The notes: generated from the letters alone by a model not told the origin. Shown: positions 51,977 to 63,917, numbered from the stretch's first letter. The stretch: DNA of 64,000 bases from Candidatus Propionivibrio dominans (GCA_016709335.1 JADJNC010000060.1:1-64000), one strand, 5' to 3'. Numbers and translations are program-made.

Positions 51977-54209
51977 AGCACAAATACAAACACGAACTGC
52001 ACGCCAACGAAGTCGCCATCCTGCCCTATTACGTCGCCAACCTGAATATCGAGTCAACCTACGCCGCCATCACCGGCCAGTACGAAGAATTTCCCAGCCT
52101 GTGCTTTGTCGATACGCTGGACAACGTCGGCCTGCACACCTCGGCACACGGTACGACGGCCGATTTATTCGGCAGCGTTAGCGAAGAAAACGTCGTCCGC
52201 ATCAAGCGGCAGAACAGCAAGAAGATCAGCGTCATCATCGGCAACCCGCCGTACAACGCCAACCAGGCGAACGAGAACGACAATAACAAGAACCGGGAAT
52301 ATCCGGAGATCGACAAGCGCATCAAGAACACTTACATCCACGCAAGCAGCGCGCAAAAGACCAAGCTCTACGATATGTATGCGCGCTTCTTTCGCTGGGC
52401 AAGCGACCGATTGAGCGAAAACGGCGTGCTGGCGTTTATTACCAACCGCAGCTTCATCGACAGCCGCACCTTTGACGGCTTTCGCAAGACAATTGCGGAT
52501 GAATTCAGCGAGGCGTGGATTGTTGACCTAGGCGGCGACTGGAAGAGGCAGGACGATTCCAATGCGAGCGGTGGAAATGTTTTTAACATCGGTACAGGTG
52601 TTGCGGTGTCGTTTTTTGTAAAGAAAGTTTGCCAGACAAAAATCAAACCGCCCTGCCGCATCAGATATGTTCCTGCGGGTCGTTATGCGATGTCGGCTGT
52701 CGAAAAACTTACATGGTTGGAAAATAATCGTATCGGCGCGCTGGCGTTCGATGAAATTCGACCCGATGCGCAAAGCAACTGGCTTCACCTAACAAATAAT
52801 GATTTTGAGACTTTCATTCCGCTGGCGAGCAAGCAAACCAAAGCGGCAAAGACGGCGGCGAAGGAGAGGGCGATTTTCAAGTTGCACTCTCTTGGTGTTG
52901 TTACGAACCGAGATGATTGGGTCTATGACGATTCCCGTGATGTTTTGTTGGCGAAAGTGAATCACTTTGTCGAAACATATGAGCAGGAACGTGCTCGCTG
53001 GGAAGCCAAAATAAACCGAGCAGGAACAAGTGATTTTGTTTCACGGGAAATCAAGTGGACCTCAGAACTCGAAGCTCACCTTGCGCGTGGCACTAAACTT
53101 ACGACGCACTCAAATTACGTGAGAGATGCGATGTACAGGCCATTCTGCCGTCTATTTACGTATTACACAGAGGCCATTACACATCGGCTCTATCAGCAGG
53201 GGGCAATTTTCCCTGTCATTGGTGCTTGGGATAATAAAGCCATTGTGTATACTCAGCCAGGCTCGCAAAAGCCATTTATGACTTGTAGTGTTTCGAGCTT
53301 GCCGGATCTCCATTTCGTGGGTGCAGCGGCGGGAACAGAATGTCTACCTTTTTAGCGATACAAAGATGGTCATCGTATCGAGAACATCACCGACTGGCCT
53401 CAAACAATTTACTACGCATTACAAGGAAGCGGCTTCGACAGGCGTAGGGAGAATGGGTACGAGCAAGGCGCAGAAGATCACCAAGGAAGCGATCTTCCAC
53501 TACTGCTACGCGATACTGCACGATCCACAGTACCGCGAAAAATACGCGCTGAATCTGAAGCGAGAATTCCCGCGTATCCCTTTCTATCATGACTTCTGGC
53601 AATGGTCGGCATGGGGCGAGGTGTTGATGAAGCTGCATATCGGTTATGAATCAGTTGAACCTACCCAGCTCAAGCGCATCGATATCCCCGACGAAAAAGT
53701 CCGTTCCGCAGGTTTATCGCCCAAAGCGCTGCTGCGTGCCGACAAGGTTGCGGGAAGCATCGCGCTGGACAGCGAAACCTCATTGCTCGGTATTCCGCCC
53801 GAAGCGTGGGACTACAAGCTTGGCAACCGCTGTGCGCTGGAATGGATACTCGACCAATACAAGGAAAAGAAGCCGAAAGACCCGACCATCCGCGAGAAAT
53901 TCGACACTTACCGCTTTGCCGATTACAAGGAAAAAGTGATCGATCTGCTCACCCGCGTCACCACGGTCAGTGTCGAAACGGTACGGATTACGCAGGCGAT
54001 GAAGAAGGCGGCGCGGTGAATCGGAGGACGTAGCTTTGCGTGTGAACTTCCAGCAACCTTGACCATCAAATTGTATGGCATGTGACGGCAAATTCTGCGC
54101 CAGTCTGAATGGTCGAGATGTCGAAGTGGATTCAAGGTGGTCGGAAGTCCGGTCCGCTAAATGCCCTATTACTACACCTCAAGGACGAAAATCGTCCTGC
54201 GCTACACGC

Positions 54210-54458
54210 TCAATGAGCGTGCCGGTGGTGAATATCCGGATAATGCGGATGCTTGTGCGCTACGGCGACATGACGATGCCCATGGTCATGCGGCTTGTCA
54301 TTGTTCCACTGGAAATCGTGAAGATGTTGGTGGTGTTGGTCGTGAATATGCCGATGACTGTACTCCATCGGCTCATGCTCATGTCCGTGCTCATGATGCT
54401 CCGTCAGGTGCAGCCAGACGCCCCAGCCCATCAGGCCCGACGCCAGCCAGAATGGCAA
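54210..54458 (-). pseudogene. His-rich C-terminal remnant of a DMT-type permease
   Basis: The 82-residue frame begins with one hydrophobic helix (MPFWLASGLMGWGVWLHLTE) followed by about 60 residues with roughly one-third His, ending YPDIHHRHAH. This resembles the His-rich tail of EamA/DMT-type permeases in betaproteobacteria; the preceding membrane helices are missing, since upstream sequence (54459-54540) does not continue the frame. A small independent metal-binding protein is the alternative. The 54020-54209 gap has nothing recognisable. Confidence 0.5.
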
Positions 54459-54553
54459 AGTCGTCGATTCTGGTTAAGTGCATGATTCGCAATCCTGGCC
54501 AAGGAATAGGGGCGCCAATTTGACACGGCAATGCTTTGATACGACAAGGCTAT

Positions 54554-54808
54554 TCAGGCGGCCATTTTTGAATCTATCAGCAACTCAATTTCGTTAACCG
54601 TGTCGACAAGATTCACGTCAAACTCAAAATCGGAAAAATCCAGACCAAAAGCTTCTTCGAGATACATGACCAGAGTCATCATCGAGAAGGAATCCAGCCG
54701 CCCGCTGACAAACAGTGATTCGCTATCCGCAAACTCTTTGTGATCACGGTGGTTCTCCAGAGCTTTTTTGAGAAATTCCCGTAATTTTTGCTTTGCATCT
54801 ACTTCCAT
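54554..54808 (-). CDS. Acyl/aminoacyl carrier protein (DltC-like)
   Basis: An 84-aa helical carrier protein with the phosphopantetheine Ser40 in SGRLDSFSMMTLVMYL (DSF in place of the usual DSL) and an acidic helix II/III (EEAFGLDFSDFEFD). Its ATG overlaps the stop of the MBOAT gene by 1 nt, so it is the third gene of a coupled set. The missing standard fatty-acid-synthesis neighbours and the context point to a dedicated carrier for the adjacent adenylation enzyme. Confidence 0.82.
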   Translation of the reverse strand: MEVDAKQKLREFLKKALENHRDHKEFADSESLFVSGRLDSFSMMTLVMYLEEAFGLDFSDFEFDVNLVDTVNEIELLIDSKMAA

Positions 54809-56310
54809 CAGGCTACTCCAAAAAGGCTCGCCATTAACATGAGTCGTTCAAGCAGGGTGTGATTGGACGCTTCACCGCCAAAAACATGCAAACATACAAC
54901 GAATGACCATACGAAAAGGATGGAATATAACCTTCCAAAAAGGGTATTCGAGGGGCGAATGCCCACGCTAGTGCGGACCTGTGATATTCCGATACCGGTC
55001 GCCAACATCACACAGTAGAAAATATAGCTGGTGAAGTTTTGAATTGCACCAGCCAGACCCATTGTAATGACGTTATCGATTTGTCGGAGAAAATGCCAGA
55101 GGGCGTTGCCCACCCCCGCAGCCATGAATGTAGCGAAGAACATCCTCAGTCGCGGATAACCTCGGAACATTGTGAAGAATGTTGGAACGAAGAAGAAATC
55201 GACGAGAAGTTCCTTGAAATAATAGTGAAACCGATTGAAATACTCCATCAAAGTTTTTGATTCTAGCGGCCTCCAGCAACCACGTGGCAACCTGTAGCCG
55301 GCCAACCGGGCGATACCGATAAACAGAGCGGACCATAGTGCGATTTTCAGTGAGTACTTCGCTGTCGAAAGGATTAAACAAACCCAGCCGATCGCAATTG
55401 GGTAAGGCTGACTGCTTAGGAATGCATCCAGCGCTACGGTTACGCTCGGTATTTGCATCTGATCCTCAAAAACCCAACTCATTCCCGATTTCATTGCAAG
55501 CAGCGCGTTTGACCAGAGAAGCAGTTTGATTGCCTTAAGCTGTGTTATAGCCAAGTCCTTCGGTGTCCTGGATAAATTCTTGCGCAGGAATGCTGCCCCT
55601 TTGCCGAACGGTAGGTAGGTTGGACTCCAGAACGGGCGCAGCACAGCCAATTGCATCAGTGGGGGGTCGGCTTGCTGAGAACGCTGGTCGACGATGGCAT
55701 AGGGCAGAAACCAAATGTAGGGTGTCAGCACGATCAGCATCGACCAGAGCATTACGCGAGGTAGCCCCTGCATGAAGTCAATAGTTGTCAGTCCATACAA
55801 TACTGCTGCCAGCGCCAAAAGTGTAAGCATGGGCCGACGGGCCAGAAAGCTCTTGGGATTTCGGCGAACCCACCCTAAGGTTCCGAAGGCACCGATCATG
55901 ACAAGCAGCAGAAACACGCTTGCAATTACCATCGGTGGCGTGCCAGTGACATGCTCCTGCTGCATGACGGTAGCGATATCTTTAAGGATGGAATTCTCGG
56001 CGAGTCCCATTTCAAGGAATGCCGCCGACCAGGTCGCGGTGAACAAGATTTGAGTGCGGAATTTTGACACATAGGCCGCTGCCATGGCTGCGCTGACGAC
56101 CAAAGCGGATTCCCACCAGGGAAAGTAGGTGGCTACGGCCGCTATCGCTGTGAAGTAAAGAATTAGTCGACCGTTTACCGTTTGTGCCCCCGCGATGAAG
56201 TTCTCACGTTCGTCGATGGCCAGAAAGCGCCGCAGACGGCTTCCCTGCGACCGGTTATCGCCAACGCCAGGCTGCGTTAGCGCTGCCCCGCTGAAAATTG
56301 GTAGGTTCAT
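54808..56310 (-). CDS. MBOAT family membrane acyltransferase (DltB-like)
   Basis: A 500-aa protein with about 10-12 hydrophobic segments. The MBOAT hallmarks are near the C-terminal half: LMEYFNRFHYYFKELLVDFF (about 355-374) and the catalytic-type His406 in AAGVGNALWHFLRQ. By analogy with DltB it would pass an acyl or aminoacyl group from the carrier protein across the inner membrane. It is longer than DltB (about 400 aa), with an N-terminal soluble start and additional helices. It overlaps the upstream adenylation gene by 4 nt and the carrier protein gene by 1 nt. Confidence 0.75.
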   Translation of the reverse strand: MNLPIFSGAALTQPGVGDNRSQGSRLRRFLAIDERENFIAGAQTVNGRLILYFTAIAAVATYFPWWESALVVSAAMAAAYVSKFRTQILFTATWSAAFLEMGLAENSILKDIATVMQQEHVTGTPPMVIASVFLLLVMIGAFGTLGWVRRNPKSFLARRPMLTLLALAAVLYGLTTIDFMQGLPRVMLWSMLIVLTPYIWFLPYAIVDQRSQQADPPLMQLAVLRPFWSPTYLPFGKGAAFLRKNLSRTPKDLAITQLKAIKLLLWSNALLAMKSGMSWVFEDQMQIPSVTVALDAFLSSQPYPIAIGWVCLILSTAKYSLKIALWSALFIGIARLAGYRLPRGCWRPLESKTLMEYFNRFHYYFKELLVDFFFVPTFFTMFRGYPRLRMFFATFMAAGVGNALWHFLRQIDNVITMGLAGAIQNFTSYIFYCVMLATGIGISQVRTSVGIRPSNTLFGRLYSILFVWSFVVCLHVFGGEASNHTLLERLMLMASLFGVA

Positions 56311-57890
56311 CCCGCCTCCGTACCGAGCAATTTGAGCAATGCCCGTCGGTCCACCTTGCCGCTCGAATTGAGCGGCATTATTTCCAGGGTAATGATTCGG
56401 CTCGGGAGCATGTAGGGCGGAAGCCGGTTTTTCAGTGCATCGATAACCTGCTCGGCATCGATGCTCGATGCGCCGACAAAGCTGACGATGCCGCTTGCCA
56501 TACCGCCCGCCTGCGGCCAGGCGACAGAGCCGACAATATCTGCGCCGGATACGATGCGAAGATGAGCGTCAATTTCTTCGAGTTCGACGCGATAGCCTAA
56601 CACCTTGACCTGATTGTCGATCCGGCCCAGGCAATGAAAGCTACCCGTGGCGTCACGCAGGGCCAGATCACCCGTCCTGTACCAGCGTTTACCATCCAGC
56701 GTTGGAAAACGTGATGCAGTTAGCTCGGGTGCTCCGAGATAGCCGTCAGCAAGTTGTTCACCGGCAATCACCAATTCGCCGGAAGCTCCGTCAGCTATTG
56801 TCTGACCACTCTCATCGACGACCCGAGCCTCGTTACCGGGTAGTGGCTTGCCGATCGCAAGAACGTCGCGTCCCGGCGTGAGTAGCAGGGGGTTGGCAAC
56901 CGTCTGGGCCAGGCAGAAAACCGTTGCCTCAGTCGGACCATAGAGGTTGAAGATGACGCTGTTTGGCGCTGCACTCTGCCAGGCGGTAACGGTGCTCGCA
57001 GGCAACTGTTCGCCGCCGAAAACAGTGACGCGCAGATTGGCCAGGCTTTCTGGAGCAAGCGCTTTGATCTGGCGAAGCATCCCGGCCAGCGAGGGAACTG
57101 AGTTCCATATCGTCAATTCCGAATTACGAGCAAATTTGACGGCGTTCATCACCGTAGTGGCGGGAAGGATATGCAGTGCGGCCCCGACTTCCCAAGTTGA
57201 GAACATGTTGTGGATCGAGAAATCGAAGCTGAGTTCGCAGGTTTCCAAGGCTCTGTCACTGGCGCGCAACTCAAGCCACTCAGCGATCATCGAAACATAA
57301 TGGCGAGCAGACCCGGTAGAAATCATGACCCCCTTTGGGACCCCGGTCGTTCCCGAGGTGAAAATGATGTACGCCGTGTCAGACGCCGCCATGTTTACCG
57401 GTTCCTCTGGCGTTACCGGGGGAAGCGTCGCCATCTCGATTATTTTGATTACGCTATCCCGCGGCCAAAGACGTTCCTGACCCGCGTGAATCACCACATC
57501 AGGACAGGCGGCAAGCACGCGCTCACTAAGCAACTTTGCCCCCTGGTCATCAGTAATGAGTGCCGATAATCCGCATTGGGCGAATAGGTTCAAGATTCGT
57601 TCTTCCGGCTGTTTCAAGCTGATCGGAACATAGGTCGCACCTGCCCAGCATGCGCCGAGCAAGGCAACGCAAGCATCAACTCCGCGGGAAGCGAAAATCC
57701 CGACGCGGGGCGGTTGCCCGTCTCGACGCGCCCAATCAAGGCTGTGAGTCAGACAGGCGGCAAGACGGGCAGAACGTTCCGCCAACTGGCTGTAGGTCAG
57801 GGAACGCCCTTGGCATACTACCGCTGGTGCTTCAGGAGTGGCCATAAAGTGGCGATGGATGGCACATGCCAGGTTGTAATTTTCAAGCAT
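56307..57890 (-). CDS. Amino-acid adenylation enzyme (DltA-like, AMP-forming)
   Basis: Stand-alone adenylation domain of 527 aa. Core motifs: A3 YIIFTSGTTGVPKGVMI, A5 IFNLYGPTEATVF, A7 WYRTGDLALRD, A8 GRIDNQVKVLGYRVELEEID, A10 LNSSGKVDRRAL with the catalytic Lys. The A4 region LSFDFSIHNMFSTW keeps the Asp that binds the alpha-amino group in amino-acid-activating domains, so an amino acid substrate is likely. The ATG at 57890 (MLENYNLACAIHRHFM) is used; a longer frame from a TTG at 57998 is open but looks unlike homologous N-termini. First gene of the adenylation-MBOAT-carrier set. Confidence 0.82.
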   Translation of the reverse strand: MLENYNLACAIHRHFMATPEAPAVVCQGRSLTYSQLAERSARLAACLTHSLDWARRDGQPPRVGIFASRGVDACVALLGACWAGATYVPISLKQPEERILNLFAQCGLSALITDDQGAKLLSERVLAACPDVVIHAGQERLWPRDSVIKIIEMATLPPVTPEEPVNMAASDTAYIIFTSGTTGVPKGVMISTGSARHYVSMIAEWLELRASDRALETCELSFDFSIHNMFSTWEVGAALHILPATTVMNAVKFARNSELTIWNSVPSLAGMLRQIKALAPESLANLRVTVFGGEQLPASTVTAWQSAAPNSVIFNLYGPTEATVFCLAQTVANPLLLTPGRDVLAIGKPLPGNEARVVDESGQTIADGASGELVIAGEQLADGYLGAPELTASRFPTLDGKRWYRTGDLALRDATGSFHCLGRIDNQVKVLGYRVELEEIDAHLRIVSGADIVGSVAWPQAGGMASGIVSFVGASSIDAEQVIDALKNRLPPYMLPSRIITLEIMPLNSSGKVDRRALLKLLGTEAG

Positions 57891-58017
57891 TGGATTTTCA
57901 AAAGGTAGGTAGGTTACCGTTTGCTCGGGGTTAGTCGACAAGATGTAGCGCCATGCTGAACAAGGCGGCCAGTGCCGAGATACTTCACTTACGGACAACG
58001 GTCAGGGAATCAGGGAC

Positions 58018-58998
58018 CTAAAAATCTCGTGCTACACGAAAGCCGAGGTTGACGCATCGACTGCTTGGCGTATTCCAATTGCGAAACGAGGAACGAAGCC
58101 ATATCGGAAAACTATTCCAGGCGCCGCCACGCCGCACCTTCAATATCCCGTCGGGCGGACCTTGAGGATCGTCGACGGGAGACTCTGAATAGTAAGTCTC
58201 GCCGTACCAGTCAGCGACCCACTCCCAGACATTTCCATGCATGTCATGCAGTCCGAATGAATTTGGCGCCAGGCGCCCCACTGGAAGTGGATACGCGGTC
58301 GGGTCGTCTGGTTTGATGACGATTTCCCATACGTGCCCGAATTCGGCATGCCGTGATAGATCAATGGCGCGAGCGAAGCTCTGCAACTGGGCCGGATCAT
58401 CCGAGTTCGCGTACCTTGTTTGCGTCCCAGCACGATTCGCATATTCCCATTCCGCTTCTGTAGGAAGGCGATAATTCTTTCCTTCCTTCTTGCTGAGCCA
58501 CTGACAGAAAGCCAAGGCGTCGTAGTAGGTAACGTTGACGACGGGTTGTTCGTCCAACAGCGGATATCCTGGATTCTGCCAGGTGTATTGCAATTGCCGT
58601 CCTTCACAGCGCCCCGTCGAAGCGTTACACCCCCAACCGCCGGTACCATCCGACTCCGCTTCGGTTTTGAAACCCGTTTCGGCGGTGAACTGACGAAACT
58701 GTGCCACGGTAACCTCGAACTTACCCAGCAAGAACGCCTTGGTAATTCGCACTCGGTGTCTTGGGTACTCGTCAGCGAAGTAGTCAGGTGTTTTTCCCGA
58801 ATTCGGGTACGCCAATACCAATGCTTCCGCCGTTTCCGTGCCACCCATGAGAAACTCGCCTGGCGGTACCATGACCAGTTGCATACCAATCTCATCGTTT
58901 CTGGTAGTGCTCTCCGGCTGCGTCAAGTGGCCACAACCGGACAGCCCAAGAAAAAGTGAAAGGAATAGTGCTATAGCAAAACCACGAAGATGGCACAT
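58018..58998 (-). CDS. SUMF1/FGE-fold lipoprotein without the catalytic cysteine pair
   Basis: A 326-aa lipoprotein: signal MCHLRGFAIALFLSLFLG with lipobox LSGC (Cys22). The formylglycine-generating-enzyme-like fold is clear: MVPPGEFLMGGTE, FEVTVAQFRQF, YRLPTEAEWEYANRAGTQ, MHGNVWEWVADWYG and VRRGGAWNSF with GFRVARDF at the end. The Cys-x4-Cys pair that makes FGE active is missing (WNSFPIWLRSSFRNW in that place), so it is not a sulfatase activator. It lies about 128 nt upstream of the adenylation gene on the same strand and is probably in the same transcript. Confidence 0.85.
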   Translation of the reverse strand: MCHLRGFAIALFLSLFLGLSGCGHLTQPESTTRNDEIGMQLVMVPPGEFLMGGTETAEALVLAYPNSGKTPDYFADEYPRHRVRITKAFLLGKFEVTVAQFRQFTAETGFKTEAESDGTGGWGCNASTGRCEGRQLQYTWQNPGYPLLDEQPVVNVTYYDALAFCQWLSKKEGKNYRLPTEAEWEYANRAGTQTRYANSDDPAQLQSFARAIDLSRHAEFGHVWEIVIKPDDPTAYPLPVGRLAPNSFGLHDMHGNVWEWVADWYGETYYSESPVDDPQGPPDGILKVRRGGAWNSFPIWLRSSFRNWNTPSSRCVNLGFRVARDF

Positions 58999-59743
58999 GT
59001 GTTTCCCAAAAAAAAATTTCCAGCGGAAACCTCAAACGAATAGGTGGCCGGGTTAACGGCTGTCAATAACCAAGCAGACCAATTATAGGGTAACAGGAAG
59101 CGGTCGTTCCCGCCGTTCAGATAGCACCAAACGAACATCGCTCAGCACCAGCTAACTACGGGACTAGCTCCGTGCGCAAACTGTTGCCATACGCGCTCTC
59201 GGCAGTAAGGTCGATGCGCTTGAAGACAGCCTGCATCGCATAGACAGCAAGCTGCGCTAGAGCGCGTGCCACTGGGGCGGTTGGCGGCCTGTCTCGTAGC
59301 GGGGTCAAGGGCGGGCTGCGTTATTTGCTGCCCGGCGAAGCTACCAGTTACCTTAACTCAAGACCGACGACGCCTCTGTCTTGGCTAAGCATAATAAAAA
59401 ATTGGCTACCATTCCCGTACCCGAACGCCATGCTGCTGGATAAGCTTGGCCTGATTGAGTAGTGGCAGTTAAGGAAGATTAAGAAGGCATGAACATAAAA
59501 AACGCTTTCCATCACCTGATATGCCGAATTTGCAACACAATAAAAAACGCGACCCAGGTCATCACCTTAATTTCGAGCTATGCGGCACAGGCCACTATTG
59601 ACCGCGCTACTACGGCCTGCCGTGTCAAGCATGAAGATCTGCATCTTTATGCTTTCTTGATGCACAGCATCGCTATCTGTTCACCGTCTTGATACGTGCT
59701 TTTCTAACATGAGCATGTCGCAATTACTGAACGGAGTGTGCTC
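58999..59743. other. Long intergenic region upstream of kdp
   Basis: About 745 bp. A 67-codon open frame at 59489-59692 has no ribosome site and no recognised similarity. No tRNA, riboswitch or clear repeat seen. It must contain the promoter of the kdp operon and probably decayed sequence (a short coiled-coil-like frame ends near 59262). Confidence 0.5.
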
Positions 59744-59836
59744 ATGGATCTCGTCTATCTCGCCGGTATCGGGCTGTTCTTCGCCCTGATGATCGGCCTC
59801 GCCGTCGGCTGTGCCCGGCTGGGGGGTGCCAAATGA
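59744..59836 (+). CDS. Single-helix 30-aa protein ahead of kdpF
   Basis: Encodes [18 protein letters not shown] then [12 protein letters not shown]: one membrane helix and a short basic tail. Its stop overlaps the kdpF start (ATGA). CGGAG lies about 12 nt upstream of the ATG. Comparable short ORFs precede kdpF in other betaproteobacteria as far as I recall. Too short for most annotation cut-offs. Function unknown; a Kdp subunit or regulator by position. Confidence 0.6.
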   Translation: MDLVYLAGIGLFFALMIGLAVGCARLGGAK

Positions 59837-59925
59837 CCTGGCTTTACATTCTCAGCGGCCTCGTTGCCGCCAGCCTGCTGGTCTATCTGATCGCTGCGCT
59901 GCTCAATCCGGAGGACTTTTCATGA
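59833..59925 (+). CDS. kdpF: Potassium-transporting ATPase small subunit KdpF
   Basis: A 30-aa single-helix membrane peptide ([18 protein letters not shown], then [12 protein letters not shown]) that stabilises the KdpFABC complex. The C-terminal LNPEDF is the family hallmark. It overlaps the preceding small ORF by 4 nt and kdpA by 4 nt. Confidence 0.88.
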   Translation: MTWLYILSGLVAASLLVYLIAALLNPEDFS

Positions 59926-61700
59926 GCTCGCATGCCTGGATTCTTCTCGGACTTTTTCTCAGCATCTTGTTGCTGACCGTCAAGCCCATGGGAACCTATA
60001 TCGCCTATGTGATGGAAGGACACTTCAGCCTGGGTGGCAGGATCGAACGTCCCCTCTATCGCCTGTGCGGAATCCGCCAGGACGAGGAAATGGGCTGGCT
60101 GAACTATGCCTTCGCCATCCTGCTCTTCAACGGGCTTGGCGTTCTTGCGGTGTATGCTCTGCAACGGCTCCAACTCTGGCTGCCGCTCAATCCGCAAGCC
60201 TTTGCCAACGTCAGCCCGGACTCGGCCTTCAATACGGCGATCAGCTTCGTCAGCAATACCAACTGGCAGGGGTACAGCGGCGAAGCGACGATGAGTTACC
60301 TGACGCAGATGCTGGGGCTGGCGGTGCAGAACTTCCTTTCGGCCGCCACCGGTATCGTCGTCGTCATCGCGCTGATTCGCGGCTTTGCCCGCCATTCGGC
60401 GAAGACCGTCGGCAATGCCTGGGTCGATCTGACCCGTGTCACGCTTTACGTCCTGCTGCCCATCTCGATCATTTACGCCGTTTTCCTGACCAGTCAGGGG
60501 GTCATCCAGAACTTCGCCGCCTACAAGGAGGTGACGACGCTGGAAGTGACGAAGTACGACAACCCGAAGAACGGACCCGACGGTCAGCCCTTGAAGGACG
60601 AGAAGGGCAATGCCGTCACCGAACCTGCCGAAACATCAACGCAGACGCTTGCCATGGGGCCGGTTGCCTCGCAGGAGGCGATCAAAATGATTGGCACCAA
60701 CGGCGGCGGTTTCTTCAATGCCAACTCGGCGCATCCTTACGAAAACCCGACGCCGCTAACCAACTTCATCCAGATGCTGTCGATCTTCCTGATCCCGGCC
60801 GCGCTGTGCTTCACCTTCGGGCGCATGGTCGGCGATACCCGCCAGGGCTGGGCCGTGCTTGCCGCCATGACGCTGATTTTTGTCGTTCTCGCCGGAGCAG
60901 CAATGCACTTTGAACAGCAGGCCAATCCGCTGCTGACGCAACTGGGCGTCGATCCGCTCGCCGGCAACATGGAAGGCAAGGAAACCCGCTTCGGCATTGC
61001 CGATTCCGGATTGTTCGCCGCCGTCACCACGGCGGCATCGTGCGGCGCGGTCAATTCCATGCACGACTCCTTCACCCCGCTCGGCGGCATGATACCGCTG
61101 GTTCTGATGCAACTCGGCGAAGTCGTCTTCGGTGGCACCGGTACCGGCCTCTACGGCATGCTGGTCTTCGCCATCATGGCGGTCTTCATTTCCGGCCTGA
61201 TGATCGGGCGCACGCCGGAGTATCTGGGCAAGAAGATCGAAACCTACGAGATGAAGATGACCTCAATCGCCATCCTGGTCACACCGCTGCTCGTTCTGCT
61301 GGGCACCGCGATAGCCGTAATGACCGAGGCAGGTCGTGCGGGCATCCTTAATCCCGGCCCGCATAGCTTCTCGGAAATCCTCTATGCCTTCACCTCGGCG
61401 GCCAACAACAACGGCAGCGCCTTCGCCGGTCTCTCCGCCAACACGCCCTTCTACAACACCATGCTCGGCATTGCGATGTGGTTCGGTCGCTTCGGCGTCA
61501 TCGTCCCGGTGCTGGCCATGGCCGGATCGCTCGCCGCCAAGAAGCGCATCGCCGTCGGCGCCGGTACCCTGCCCACGCACGGCCCGCTGTTCGTCACGCT
61601 GCTGATCGGCGTCGTGCTGCTGGTCGGCCTCTTGAACTATGTTCCGGCTCTGGCTCTGGGTCCGGTCATCGAGCACTTGCTGCTATTCGCTGCTCACTGA
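59922..61700 (+). CDS. kdpA: Potassium-transporting ATPase subunit KdpA
   Basis: K+-selective channel-like subunit. The 592-aa product has about 10 membrane helices and the selectivity-filter-type segments [30 protein letters not shown] and [14 protein letters not shown]. The ATG at 59922 overlaps the kdpF stop; the longer frame upstream is a shadow of the small ORFs. Induced by low K+ through KdpDE in most bacteria; those genes are not in view. Confidence 0.97.
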   Translation: MSSHAWILLGLFLSILLLTVKPMGTYIAYVMEGHFSLGGRIERPLYRLCGIRQDEEMGWLNYAFAILLFNGLGVLAVYALQRLQLWLPLNPQAFANVSPDSAFNTAISFVSNTNWQGYSGEATMSYLTQMLGLAVQNFLSAATGIVVVIALIRGFARHSAKTVGNAWVDLTRVTLYVLLPISIIYAVFLTSQGVIQNFAAYKEVTTLEVTKYDNPKNGPDGQPLKDEKGNAVTEPAETSTQTLAMGPVASQEAIKMIGTNGGGFFNANSAHPYENPTPLTNFIQMLSIFLIPAALCFTFGRMVGDTRQGWAVLAAMTLIFVVLAGAAMHFEQQANPLLTQLGVDPLAGNMEGKETRFGIADSGLFAAVTTAASCGAVNSMHDSFTPLGGMIPLVLMQLGEVVFGGTGTGLYGMLVFAIMAVFISGLMIGRTPEYLGKKIETYEMKMTSIAILVTPLLVLLGTAIAVMTEAGRAGILNPGPHSFSEILYAFTSAANNNGSAFAGLSANTPFYNTMLGIAMWFGRFGVIVPVLAMAGSLAAKKRIAVGAGTLPTHGPLFVTLLIGVVLLVGLLNYVPALALGPVIEHLLLFAAH

Positions 61701-61716
61701 GCCTCTGGAGATAAAT

Positions 61717-63795
<2,079 letters not shown>

Positions 63796-63820
63796 GTCTG
63801 TGAAAAAGTCATTCCACGCT

Positions 63821-63917
63821 CGTCACCCCGGCGCAAGCCGGGGTCCAGCTCGTTTATCTGATTGTTTTAATGGATATCGGAGGAAGGTACTGGATTCCGG
63901 CTTGCGCCGGAATGACG
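63821..63917. repeat. Two-unit CGGCGCAAGCCG repeat between kdpB and kdpC
   Basis: CGTCACCCCGGCGCAAGCC with GGGGTCCAG at the left is mirrored by CTGGATTCCGGCTTGCGCC with GGAATGACG at the right; each arm also forms its own hairpin. Same type as the repeat at 45036-45088. It lies inside the kdp operon. Confidence 0.85.

Larger units (their letters stand above)
49553..54019 (+). pseudogene. Type ISP-like restriction-modification enzyme, broken by an IS, a stop codon and a frameshift
   Basis: Single-chain nuclease-methyltransferase-specificity protein. Part 1 (49553-50651) has a PD-(D/E)XK nuclease (D64 and E79-A80-K81 in GYWEAKDEKDD) and SAM motif I (DPATGTGTF, about residue 340). An IS then interrupts after LEHK. 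Part 2 from 51986 resumes exactly (YKHELHANEVAILPYYVANL) with catalytic motif IV NPPYNANQANENDN and a specificity domain. An in-frame TAG at 53353-53355 sits where Tyr is expected (CLPF, stop, RYKDGHRIENITDW), and a frameshift follows near 53395. The last part ends with KITKEAIFHYCYAILHD and EFPRIPFYHDFWQW, typical of the type ISP C-terminal domain. No helicase domain. Clearly inactive. Confidence 0.9.

Noticed and set aside
49553..54019. Functional restriction-modification or new defence system
   Set aside because: Interrupted by an IS, a nonsense codon and a frameshift; inactive as assembled.
58018..58998. Active formylglycine-generating enzyme
   Set aside because: The Cys-x4-Cys pair is absent and no sulfatase gene is nearby.
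59489..59692. 67-codon open frame upstream of kdp
   Set aside because: No ribosome site, no similarity, composition like non-coding DNA.
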